Shown: positions 1 through 6,841, counted from the stretch's first letter. The stretch: 7,401 nucleotides of DNA from JAVBOJ01 sp031550755 (GCA_031550755.1 JAVBOJ010000043.1:1-7401); one strand, 5' to 3'. The notes: a model not told the origin generated them from the letters alone. Program-made: numbers and translations.

Positions 1-238
1 GCTCAATTTGGCGGCGGTCATCGCCATCAATCTGGCCGTGATGAACCTGCTGCCGCTGCCGGCGCTGGACGGCGGACGCATTTTGTTCCTGCTGGTCGAT
101 TTTGTGGTGGTCAAACTCTTCCGGCGCAAGGTCAATCCCAAGGTGGAGGGCTATGTCCACGCCACCGGGCTCATTTTGTTCTTCGGAGTGATGATTTTTG
201 TGTTTTTTAATGATATTGTGAGACTAATTGGCGGATAA
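1..238 (+). CDS. rseP: RseP-type site-2 membrane metalloprotease, C-terminal fragment
   Basis: This is the 3' end of a gene that begins before the window; the reading frame enters at base 2 and stops with TAA at 236-238. The visible ~78 residues carry the second active-site motif of the M50 (site-2 protease) family, N-L-L-P-L-P-A-L-D-G-G-R, in which the Asp of LDG is a zinc ligand; the HExxH motif and PDZ domain would lie upstream, outside the window. Two hydrophobic stretches, around the LDG motif and at the C-terminus (GLILFFGVMIFVFF), are membrane segments, as in RseP/RasP. In the family it cuts transmembrane segments of anti-sigma factors and signal-peptide remnants inside the membrane. 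The position directly before ispG and polC is the usual firmicute arrangement (often dxr-rseP-ispG-polC), which supports the call. The gene is partial only because the window cuts it. Confidence 0.93.
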   Translation, partial: LNLAAVIAINLAVMNLLPLPALDGGRILFLLVDFVVVKLFRRKVNPKVEGYVHATGLILFFGVMIFVFFNDIVRLIGG

Positions 239-284
239 GCCGGAAGCGCGCATGCCCCGCGCAGGGAGACTAAGCGGCGGATAA
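220..284 (+). repeat. Imperfect direct repeat spanning the rseP stop codon
   Basis: Bases 220-238 (GAGACTAATTGGCGGATAA, covering the last codons and stop of rseP) recur at 266-284 (GAGACTAAGCGGCGGATAA) with 17 of 19 identical, offset 46 bp. The second copy is non-coding. Beyond the 19-mer the similarity fades to scattered GC-rich matches. The simplest reading is an old tandem duplication of the rseP 3' end that has decayed. No function is evident. Confidence 0.6.
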
Positions 285-397
285 TCTGCGGAACCAAGAG
301 CGCGGAGCGCTCTGTCCGTGAAGACTCGGAGCGGTTTAGACGACCGGCCGCGCGGGGCTGGACGCGTGACATAGAATCAAACCCACAGGAGAAAACC
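239..397 (+). other. rseP-ispG spacer, 159 bp, with ispG ribosome binding site
   Basis: No gene is visible here. The spacer holds the second copy of the direct repeat (266-284), a perfect small hairpin (AGAGCGC, loop GGA, GCGCTCT at 297-313) without a T-tract, and the ispG Shine-Dalgarno AGGAG at 387-391, 6 nt before the ATG. No convincing promoter was found: a TAGAAT at 372-377 has no -35 match at 17 bp. Read-through from rseP is therefore the likelier source of ispG transcription. Confidence 0.6.
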
Positions 398-1459
398 ATG
401 GAACGAAAACAAACACGAACCATTACTGTCGGCGGGCTTCCCATCGGAGGCTCCGCCGATATTTCGGTGCAGTCGATGACGAACACCGATACCCGCGACG
501 TTGAGGCGACGCTGGCGCAGATTGCGCGGCTGGAGGCCGCCGGATGCCAGCTCGTGCGGCTGGCCATCCCCGATCAGGCCGCTGCGCGGGCCTTACATAG
601 CATCCGCCAGCGGACGAGTCTGCCGCTGGTGGCCGACATCCATTTTGATTACAGGCTGGCGCTGGAGTCGATTGCCGCCGGGGCGGACAAAATCCGCATC
701 AATCCCGGCAACATCGGCGCGTCGGAACGGGTGCGCGCCGTGGCGGACGCTTGCCGCGCCAAAAAGATTCCCATCCGCATCGGGGTCAACGGCGGGTCGC
801 TGTCCTGCGAGATTCTGGCGCGGTACGGCGGCGTGACCGCCGAGGGACTTGTCGCGTCGGCGCTGGAGCAGATGGAGGCGCTGCGCCGCTTTGATTTTGA
901 GGATATCTGCCTGTCGCTCAAGGCGTCCGATGTACGCATGACGGTGGCGGCCTACCGGCTCATCCGCGAAAAAACCGACGCGCCGCTGCATCTTGGCGTG
1001 ACCGAGACGGGGCTTTTATACCACGGTCTGGTCAAGTCGTCCGTGGGCATCGGGGCGCTGCTGCTGGACGGCATCGGCGACACCCTGCGGGTCTCGCTGT
1101 CGGCAGATCCGGTCGAGGAAATCCGCGCCGGCATCGCCATTTTGAAGGCCGCCGGACTGCGCCGCGAGGGCGTGGAGCTGATTGCCTGTCCGACCTGCGG
1201 GCGCTGCCGCATCGACGTGGAGGCTGTGGCGCGCGAGGTGGAGGAGAAGCTGGCCGGGCTCAAAACGCCGGTCAAGGTGGCGGTCATGGGCTGCGCCGTC
1301 AACGGCCCCGGCGAGGCGCGCGAAGCCGATTATGGCATTGCCGGCGGCGACGGGGTAGGGCTGTTGTTCTGCCGCGGGGAGATTGTGGGCAAGTATCCGC
1401 AAGCGGCGCTGGCCGACGCGCTGGTCGCGGCGGTGCGGGAGGGCGTGTCCGATGTCTGA
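398..1459 (+). CDS. ispG: 4-hydroxy-3-methylbut-2-enyl diphosphate synthase (IspG/GcpE)
   Basis: IspG is the iron-sulfur enzyme of the MEP isoprenoid pathway that reductively converts methylerythritol 2,4-cyclodiphosphate to HMBPP in the cytoplasm. The 353-residue product is the normal size for the compact bacterial two-domain form. The N-terminal TIM-barrel part opens with the typical T-x-x-I-x-V-G-x-x-x-I-G-G and VQSMTNTDT segments and contains KIRINPGNIG. The C-terminal cluster-binding domain shows C264-P-T-C267-G-R and M-G-C299-A-V-N-G-P-G-E306; the three Cys and the Glu that ligate the 4Fe-4S cluster are spaced 3, 32 and 7 apart, as in the E. coli enzyme (C270, C273, C305, E312). The ATG at 398 has an AGGAG 6 nt upstream and starts where family members start (MERKQTRTITVGG). 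The stop overlaps the polC start by 8 nt, implying translational coupling. Nothing in the protein looks degraded. Confidence 0.98.
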   Translation: MERKQTRTITVGGLPIGGSADISVQSMTNTDTRDVEATLAQIARLEAAGCQLVRLAIPDQAAARALHSIRQRTSLPLVADIHFDYRLALESIAAGADKIRINPGNIGASERVRAVADACRAKKIPIRIGVNGGSLSCEILARYGGVTAEGLVASALEQMEALRRFDFEDICLSLKASDVRMTVAAYRLIREKTDAPLHLGVTETGLLYHGLVKSSVGIGALLLDGIGDTLRVSLSADPVEEIRAGIAILKAAGLRREGVELIACPTCGRCRIDVEAVAREVEEKLAGLKTPVKVAVMGCAVNGPGEAREADYGIAGGDGVGLLFCRGEIVGKYPQAALADALVAAVREGVSDV

Positions 1460-4400
1460 GGCGATGGAATTTGTCCGCCTGTTTAGCGACTGCGCGATCC
1501 CCGAGGCCGACCGGGAGGCTGCCGGACGGCTGCAAGTCCTGTCGGCCAAGCTGTTTGCCGAAAAACACACCATGGAGGTGCTGCTGTCCGACGCCGCGCG
1601 CGATGTGGACGATGCGGTGATTTTGCGGCTGGAGAAGGCGCTGCGCGACCATTACGGTCTGCGGCAGGTCAAATGCGGCACCAACGCGCCGCCGCCGGCC
1701 ACCGAAAAAGCCAAAAAAGAGGCCGGCACGCTCAGCTGGGGCAAGCCGGGCAAGGCCGAGCCGCGCCCCATCCGGGACATTCACGACGCCGCCGGCCCCG
1801 TCGCGCTGGAGGGCGAGGTGTTCGCGGTGGATGTCCGCCCGACCCGCAACGGGAACGGTGCCTTTGTGAGCTTTGATATCACCGATTTTGACGATTCCCT
1901 GCGCGCCACGCGGTATCTCGAGACCGCCGAGGCCGCGCCGCTTCTGGTAGGGCTCAAGGAGGGCAAAACCCTGCGGGTCTGGGGAAAAATGGAGCTCGAC
2001 CGGCGCGGGCGCGACGGCGCCATGGCCTTTCGATTTGACGGCTTGCGGGAGATCCCGCCGGTGCTGCGACAGGACAACGCGCCCGAAAAGCGGGTGGAGC
2101 TGCATCTGCATACCGCGATGTCCATGATGGACGCCACCTCCGACCCGGCGATGGTGCTCAAAACCGCCGCCCGCTGGGGGCATGAGGCCGTCGCCATTAC
2201 CGATCACGGCGTGCTGCACGCATTTCCGGACGCCTACGCGACCCAGTGTAAGCTCAAAAAGGCCGGGACGCCAGTCAAGGTGCTGTACGGGTGCGAGGCG
2301 TATTTTGTGCGCGACGATCTGCCCGAGGAGATCGCTGAGGGCAAGCGCCGCCGCGTGCGGTCGCATCACATGATTTTGCTGGCCCGGGACGACACCGGCC
2401 TGAAAAACCTGTACAAGCTGACCTCGCTGGCCCATCTCGACCACTTCAATTACCACGCCAACATTCCCAAATCCCTGCTGGACACCTGCCGCGAGGGGCT
2501 GATCGTCGGGTCGGCCTGTGAGGCCGGCGAGCTGTTTTCGGCCATCGTGCGTGGGGAGGACGAGCAGACGTTGTTGGACATCGCCGCCTATTACGACTAT
2601 CTGGAAATTCAGCCGCTGTGCAACAACGCGTTTTTGCTGCGCGGCGGACAGGCCAAGTCCGAGGAGGATTTGCGGGATTTCAACCGCCGGGTGGTGGAGC
2701 TGGGGCGGAGGCTGGACAAGCCGGTGGTGGCCACCGGCGACGTACATTTTTTGGAGCCTCGGGACGAAATCTACCGGCATATTTTGCTGGCGTCTAAGCA
2801 GATGGAGGACGCCGACAAGCCTCTGCCGCTGTACTTTAAGACCACCGAAGAGATGCTGGAGGAGTTTTCCTACCTCGGGGAGGAGACCGCCCGCGCCGTC
2901 GTGGTGGACAATCCGCGAAAAATCGCGGCCCTATGCGGCGACGTGCGCCCGGTGCGCGAAGGGGAGTTTTTCCCCAAAATGGACGGCTCGGCCGAGGAGC
3001 TGCGGCGGCTGTCGGAGACCAAGGCGCGGGCGCTGTACGGCGAGCAGTTGCCGGCGATTTTGGCTGAGCGCATGGAAACCGAGCTGTCGGCCATCATCGG
3101 CAAGGGGTATGACATTATCTACATGATTGCCCAAAAGCTGGTGGCGCGGTCGCTGTCGGAAGGGTATCTGGTCGGGTCGCGCGGCTCGGTGGGCTCATCG
3201 ATTGTGGCGTTTTTGTCCGGCATCACCGAGGTCAACGCCCTGCCGCCGCACTACCGCTGCCCGCACTGTCTGCATTGGGATTTCCCGGAAAATCCGGGCT
3301 GCGCCTGCGGCGCGGATTTGCCGGACAAGGACTGCCCCGACTGCCGTGCGCCCATGCAAAAGGACGGGTTTGACATCCCGTTCGCCACATTTTTGGGCTT
3401 CGAGGCAGACAAAAAACCCGATATCGACCTCAATTTTTCCGGCGAATACCAGGCGCGCGCCCATCAGCACACCATCGAGCTGTTCGGCGAGGGCAAGGTG
3501 TTCCGCGCCGGCACCATCGGCACAGTGGCCGAAAAAACCGCCACCGGCTTTGTCCTGAAATACCTCGAGGAGCGCGGCAAAACCGCCGGTCAGGCCGAGA
3601 TTGCCCGACTGGCGCGCGGTTGTGTCGGCGTCAAGCGCACCACCGGTCAGCATCCCGGCGGGCTGATTATCGTGCCGGACGACAACGATATCTATGAGTT
3701 CTGCCCGGTGCAACGCCCGGCTGACAAGCGCGACAGCGACATCATCACCACCCATTTTGACTACCATTCGATCGAGGAAAATCTCCTGAAGCTCGACCTG
3801 CTGGGGCATGACGACCCCACCATGATCCGCCGGCTGGAGGAGCTTACGGGGCTGGATGCCACCAAAATCCCGCTGGACGATCCGGCCACAATGAGCCTGT
3901 TTTCCTCCTCCGAGGCGCTCGGCATCAAGGACGACCGGGTGCTGGGGCCGACGGGTGCCTGCGCCATTCCGGAATTCGGCACGAAATTTGTGCGCGAAAT
4001 GCTGGTCTCCACCAAGCCGCGCACCTTCGACGAGTTGACCCGCATTTCGGGGCTGTCCCACGGCACCGACGTCTGGCTGGGCAACGCCGCCGACATCATT
4101 GCCGCCGGACGAGGTACCCTCAAGGATGTCATTTGCGCACGCGACGACATTACATTGTATCTAATATCCAAAGGTTTGCCGCGAAAAACGGCATTTACCA
4201 TCTCGGAAAGTGTACGAAAAGGAAAAGGCCTGACCCCCGACTGGGAGACGGCCATGAAAAACGCGCAGGTGCCCGACTGGTATATCGAATCCTGCCAAAA
4301 AATCAAGTATCTCTTCCCCAAGGCCCACGCCGTGGCCTATGTCATCATGGCCTTCCGCATCGCGTGGTTCAAGGTCAACCATCCGCTGGCCTTTTACGCC

Positions 4401-4841
4401 GCCTATTTCAGCATCCGCGCCGGGTCGCTCGACGCGCGGTGTATGACCCAGGGCTTTGACGTCTGCGGCGACAAAATGGATGAGCTGACCCGCAAGCCGG
4501 ACAAAACCGCCGCCGAGGAGGACATGCTGTCCACGCTGGAGGTGTGCTATGAGTTTTACAAGCGCGGATTTTCCTTTGCGCCGCTGGACATTTACCGCTC
4601 CGACGCGACACGGTTTCTCATTACCGACGGGGGCTTGCGTCCACCGTTTCTGGCCATCCCGGGGCTGGGAGAGACGGCCGCCTTTGACATCGTGCGCGAG
4701 CGAGAGCGGGCGGAGTTTCTCTCGGTGGAGGATCTCGCCGGGCGCTGCCGCAAGCTGTCCAAGACCCATATTGAGGCGCTGACCCAGCTCGGGGCTGTGG
4801 ATATGCTGCCTGAAAGCACCCAGCTCAATTTGTTTGGATAA
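1452..4841 (+). CDS. polC: PolC-type DNA polymerase III alpha subunit, exonuclease-less short form
   Basis: This is the main replicative polymerase of Firmicutes, 1129 residues here. The ATG at 1452 was chosen because GGAGG at 1438-1442 sits 9 nt upstream; an in-frame ATG at 1464 is the alternative. Order of parts: a short N-terminal domain (~1-75), a Lys/Ala linker, an OB fold (~110-205), an uninterrupted PHP domain (~214-440), then palm, fingers, a helix-hairpin-helix near 1066-1080 (AIPGLGETAA) and a C-terminal clamp-binding peptide QLNLF (1124-1128). The palm carries P-D657-I-D659-L-N-F-S and L-D782-L-L-G-H-D-D-P-T, the catalytic aspartates. A zinc-finger-like insert has C603-P-H-C606 and C628-P-D-C631. 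B. subtilis PolC is 1437 residues: the DEDD exonuclease normally lying in PHP between E282 and H306 is absent (only 23 residues separate them), and about 114 residues are missing before PHP. PHP keeps H218, H220, D227, H252, E282, H306, C356, D430 and H432. The frame is intact throughout, so this is an architecture rather than a pseudogene. Confidence 0.97.
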   Translation: MSEAMEFVRLFSDCAIPEADREAAGRLQVLSAKLFAEKHTMEVLLSDAARDVDDAVILRLEKALRDHYGLRQVKCGTNAPPPATEKAKKEAGTLSWGKPGKAEPRPIRDIHDAAGPVALEGEVFAVDVRPTRNGNGAFVSFDITDFDDSLRATRYLETAEAAPLLVGLKEGKTLRVWGKMELDRRGRDGAMAFRFDGLREIPPVLRQDNAPEKRVELHLHTAMSMMDATSDPAMVLKTAARWGHEAVAITDHGVLHAFPDAYATQCKLKKAGTPVKVLYGCEAYFVRDDLPEEIAEGKRRRVRSHHMILLARDDTGLKNLYKLTSLAHLDHFNYHANIPKSLLDTCREGLIVGSACEAGELFSAIVRGEDEQTLLDIAAYYDYLEIQPLCNNAFLLRGGQAKSEEDLRDFNRRVVELGRRLDKPVVATGDVHFLEPRDEIYRHILLASKQMEDADKPLPLYFKTTEEMLEEFSYLGEETARAVVVDNPRKIAALCGDVRPVREGEFFPKMDGSAEELRRLSETKARALYGEQLPAILAERMETELSAIIGKGYDIIYMIAQKLVARSLSEGYLVGSRGSVGSSIVAFLSGITEVNALPPHYRCPHCLHWDFPENPGCACGADLPDKDCPDCRAPMQKDGFDIPFATFLGFEADKKPDIDLNFSGEYQARAHQHTIELFGEGKVFRAGTIGTVAEKTATGFVLKYLEERGKTAGQAEIARLARGCVGVKRTTGQHPGGLIIVPDDNDIYEFCPVQRPADKRDSDIITTHFDYHSIEENLLKLDLLGHDDPTMIRRLEELTGLDATKIPLDDPATMSLFSSSEALGIKDDRVLGPTGACAIPEFGTKFVREMLVSTKPRTFDELTRISGLSHGTDVWLGNAADIIAAGRGTLKDVICARDDITLYLISKGLPRKTAFTISESVRKGKGLTPDWETAMKNAQVPDWYIESCQKIKYLFPKAHAVAYVIMAFRIAWFKVNHPLAFYAAYFSIRAGSLDARCMTQGFDVCGDKMDELTRKPDKTAAEEDMLSTLEVCYEFYKRGFSFAPLDIYRSDATRFLITDGGLRPPFLAIPGLGETAAFDIVRERERAEFLSVEDLAGRCRKLSKTHIEALTQLGAVDMLPESTQLNLFG

Positions 4842-4848
4842 AAAAGGA

Positions 4849-4892
4849 ACGAGGCCGAATTCAGCGTTTGTTGCTGTCTTCGGCCTTGTTTT
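4849..4892. terminator. Bidirectional terminator between convergent polC and DUF2238 gene
   Basis: ACGAGGCCGAA at 4849-4859 pairs with TTCGGCCTTGT at 4879-4889: 11 pairs, one of them G-T on the plus strand. A nested CAGC/GCTG (4862-4865, 4873-4876) shortens the loop. On the plus strand the stem is followed by TTTGTTCCTCTTCC, and on the minus strand by TCCTTTTTTA. It can therefore stop both polC transcripts and the minus-strand operon. The right arm and loop lie within the last nine codons and stop of the minus-strand membrane-protein gene, and the gap between the two stop codons is only 19 bp. Confidence 0.82.
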
Positions 4893-5601
4893 GTTCCTCT
4901 TCCTGCTGCAAATCGAATTTGAAAATCCAGGACGGGGTCTTTTTCAACGAAAAATATCCGATGATCGAGGTAACCAGCGCGCCCAAAATGTCCACCGTGA
5001 GATCCTTCATGGTATCGACCAGCGCCGGGCGGCCGACCAGCGGCGTGCCATCCTCCAGCGCATATTTCTGCATGTTGATGCCGAACAGACCGTCAAACGA
5101 GAACTCATACAGCTCCCACAGCGTCCCCAGCGCCACCGCGAAGCAGAACGAAAACACCGCGATGAAGATCGGGCTCATTTCCAGTTCTACCTTGCGGTGT
5201 TTGTTGAGCAGGTTGACAAACGAAAAACCCAGCGCGCCCAGCATCGCGCCGCTGAAGGTGTGTAAAATCGTGTCCCAGTTGGGGATGCGGTAATAAAAGC
5301 TGCGCACCTCGCCGAGAAAAACCGCGCAATAGAGGAAAATCACCGCCAAAAGATACATGGAATCGGGCAGGACGATCTTCCACCGGGCGCTCAGAAACGA
5401 CGGCACCAGCATGACCAGCGTCGCGGCAACGCATTGGATCAGCATCAGTACGTAGTCCGAGCGCACCTTGCCGTGTTCAAGCTCGGGCACCGGCCCCGGC
5501 TCGGTCAGCACGATCATGACAACGGCGTAGGCCGACGATACAATCAGAGTAATCAGGATAAAATTGCCGACGATTTTGCGCCATTGCAGTTTTTTTCTCA
5601 T
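4861..5601 (-). CDS. DUF2238/YjdF-like multi-pass membrane protein
   Basis: A 246-residue integral membrane protein with about six hydrophobic segments (approximately 12-32, 49-69, 80-100, 110-133, 144-162 and 204-220) and a charged, Gln/Glu/Lys-rich cytoplasmic-looking tail. It matches, by my recognition, the DUF2238 family that includes E. coli YjdF. The family signatures are visible: W109-D-x-x-L-H-x-x-S-G (109-118) in one membrane segment, W162-E-L-Y-E-F (162-167) in the next, and D196-T-M-K-D-L-x-x-D-x-x-G-A (196-208) before the last. These conserved acidic, His and Trp residues at membrane faces hint at an active or ion-binding site, but no reaction is established for the family to my knowledge. 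The ATG overlaps the TGA of the esterase gene (ATGA, 5598-5601), with GGTGAG just upstream as ribosome binding site. It is the last gene of a three-gene operon; its 3' end forms part of the shared terminator. Confidence 0.85.
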   Translation of the reverse strand: MRKKLQWRKIVGNFILITLIVSSAYAVVMIVLTEPGPVPELEHGKVRSDYVLMLIQCVAATLVMLVPSFLSARWKIVLPDSMYLLAVIFLYCAVFLGEVRSFYYRIPNWDTILHTFSGAMLGALGFSFVNLLNKHRKVELEMSPIFIAVFSFCFAVALGTLWELYEFSFDGLFGINMQKYALEDGTPLVGRPALVDTMKDLTVDILGALVTSIIGYFSLKKTPSWIFKFDLQQEEEQNKAEDSNKR

Positions 5602-6401
5602 AAAAACTCACCAGCGAACGTCTTCCTGAGCCACTCGGTACACAGCCCCATCCAACCGGCGATGTGGGTGTCGAGCAGCTGACCGGGCGCGGCGGTCTCG
5701 GGGGTGCCGAGGCTCAGCCCATGGCCGCCGGCGGGGTAGAGGTGCAGTTCATACGGCAGCCCCAGCGCCGACAGCGCCGCCGCAAACCGCAGGGAGTTTT
5801 CCGGCGGCACCACCTGGTCGGTCGCGGTGTGCCACAGAAAGCAGGGGGCGAGATCGGGGCGCATCTGCAGCTCCGCCGAGACATATTGCCGCCAGGCGGG
5901 GTCGGCGGCTCGTGCGCCCAGCAGGTTCCGGAAGGAGCCCTCATGGGCGATTTCTGGGTCGGAGGAGATCACCGGGTAGCACAGCATCAGCGCGTTGGGA
6001 CGGCCTGCGCCCCGCATCCCGTCGAGGACGCATTCGTCCTTGTCCCAATGCACGCCCAGCAGGGCGGTCAAATGGCCTCCGGCCGAAAAGCCCATGACGC
6101 CGATTTGATCGGGGACGACGCCCCACGCCTCAGCGTTTTTCCGGATCAGCGCCACGGCACGCGCGAGATCCAGCAGCGGCTGGGGATACTCCGCCGGCGC
6201 GACGCTGTAAGAAAGCACAAAGGCGTGAAACCCTGCGGCCAGTAGCTGCAGCGCGACCGGCTCACCCTCGCGCGGCGAGACAAAGCCGTATCCGCCGCCG
6301 GGGCAGATGACCACGGCGCCCCGGGGCGCGTCGCCGTCGAGGAGGTAGGTGGCGAGGGTGGCGCCGCCGCCGGCCCACAGGCGGAGGATGTTGTGTGTCA
6401 T
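5598..6401 (-). CDS. Alpha/beta-hydrolase fold esterase (acetyl-esterase/lipase-like)
   Basis: A 267-residue cytoplasmic hydrolase with no signal peptide. The alpha/beta-hydrolase landmarks are in order: P-G-G-G-Y-G at 34-39, the oxyanion-hole loop equivalent to HGGGY; G-F-S106-A-G-G-H, the nucleophile elbow; D195 in HTATDQVVPP, where the acid sits; and H227 in PAGGHGLSLG, the catalytic His. The layout fits the family annotated as alpha/beta hydrolase, acetyl-xylan-esterase-like or BD-FAE-like, whose members deacylate sugars and other small esters. The substrate cannot be told from sequence, and the absence of an export signal argues against direct attack on extracellular polysaccharide. The ATG at 6401 overlaps the TGA of the acetyltransferase gene by 4 nt (ATGA), with AGGTGA 4 nt upstream. 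The stop overlaps the next gene in the same way. Pairing with an acetyltransferase could mean addition and removal of acyl groups, but this is inference only. Confidence 0.9.
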   Translation of the reverse strand: MTHNILRLWAGGGATLATYLLDGDAPRGAVVICPGGGYGFVSPREGEPVALQLLAAGFHAFVLSYSVAPAEYPQPLLDLARAVALIRKNAEAWGVVPDQIGVMGFSAGGHLTALLGVHWDKDECVLDGMRGAGRPNALMLCYPVISSDPEIAHEGSFRNLLGARAADPAWRQYVSAELQMRPDLAPCFLWHTATDQVVPPENSLRFAAALSALGLPYELHLYPAGGHGLSLGTPETAAPGQLLDTHIAGWMGLCTEWLRKTFAGEFL

Positions 6402-6841
6402 AGTATCACCTGTTCTTCATATTCTCTGCGCAGCAGGCTGTATAGATGATCATCATACAGCGTCCCCAAGAGTTCGTGATGCTCCCGTAAAATGCCGTCC
6501 TGCCTGTATCCGAGAGACAGCAGCAGCCCGATGGAGGCCACGTTGAAGGCGGCGGTCTGCGCCGTAATTTTGTGGGCTCCGATATGGGAAAATATGGCAG
6601 TGTGAGCCAACCGCATCGCCTTTTTGGCCAGCCCCTGTCCCCTGTAATCGGGCAGGAGAAAATAGCCGATTTCTCCGCACCGATTTCTCTGGTTGTAATC
6701 AAAAAATGAGATTTTACCGACAAGACAGTGACTGTCACGCTGATAAATTCCCAAAAGGACAGCGTTGTCCGCCCGCAGCAACGCTTCGTATCGCGCGAGC
6801 GCTTCCCGGTCGGTGCGCGCCACGATGGGCCGGCAGGTCAT
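6398..6841 (-). CDS. GNAT-family N-acetyltransferase (RimJ/RimL-like), short N-terminus
   Basis: A 147-residue GNAT acetyltransferase, which would transfer an acetyl group from acetyl-CoA to an amine. The acetyl-CoA-binding motif A is clear (L-P-D-Y-R67-G-Q-G-L-A-K-K-A), preceded by E-I-G-Y and followed by N100-V-A-S-I-G-L-L-L-S-L-G-Y, the typical end of motif B. The tail DHLYSLLRREYE matches RimJ/RimL-type members. The ATG at 6841 has GGAGG 5 nt upstream (6847-6851), so it is preferred. With this start the protein lacks the first ~35 residues (beta-1 strand and alpha-1) of usual 170-180-residue relatives. The frame stays open upstream to 7006, and the residues just before the ATG (QNEPEE) faintly resemble the NDPEV segment of relatives. 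A longer protein from a TTG at 6937 or 6910 is therefore possible, although neither has a good ribosome binding site. It is the first gene of an operon coupled to the esterase by ATGA. The substrate is unknown. Confidence 0.85.
   Translation of the reverse strand: MTCRPIVARTDREALARYEALLRADNAVLLGIYQRDSHCLVGKISFFDYNQRNRCGEIGYFLLPDYRGQGLAKKAMRLAHTAIFSHIGAHKITAQTAAFNVASIGLLLSLGYRQDGILREHHELLGTLYDDHLYSLLRREYEEQVIL

Noticed and set aside
372..377. TAGAAT as -10 of an ispG promoter
   Set aside because: The base run at the matching -35 position is CGCGCG and no extended -10 TG is present, so support is too weak to annotate.
1383..1451. Upstream extension of the polC frame to 1383
   Set aside because: The extra 23 residues overlap ispG coding sequence deeply and have no PolC counterpart, whereas ATG 1452 has a good Shine-Dalgarno.
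2295..2369. Frameshift or assembly deletion as the reason for the missing PolC exonuclease
   Set aside because: The frame is continuous, and residues 282-306 (E-A-Y-F-V ... S-H-H-M-I-L-L-A-R) read as a normal DnaE-like uninterrupted PHP junction rather than an abrupt cut. The shortened N-terminus also points to a genuine architecture. Comparison with relatives would settle it.
1299..2780. 493-codon minus-strand open frame
   Set aside because: It lies opposite the unmistakable ispG end and polC start. Low stop density on the reverse strand of GC-rich coding sequence explains it; the product is His/Gln/Gly/Arg-rich without motifs.
3195..4061. 288-codon minus-strand open frame
   Set aside because: It is a shadow of the polC palm region, with no domain and no ribosome binding site.
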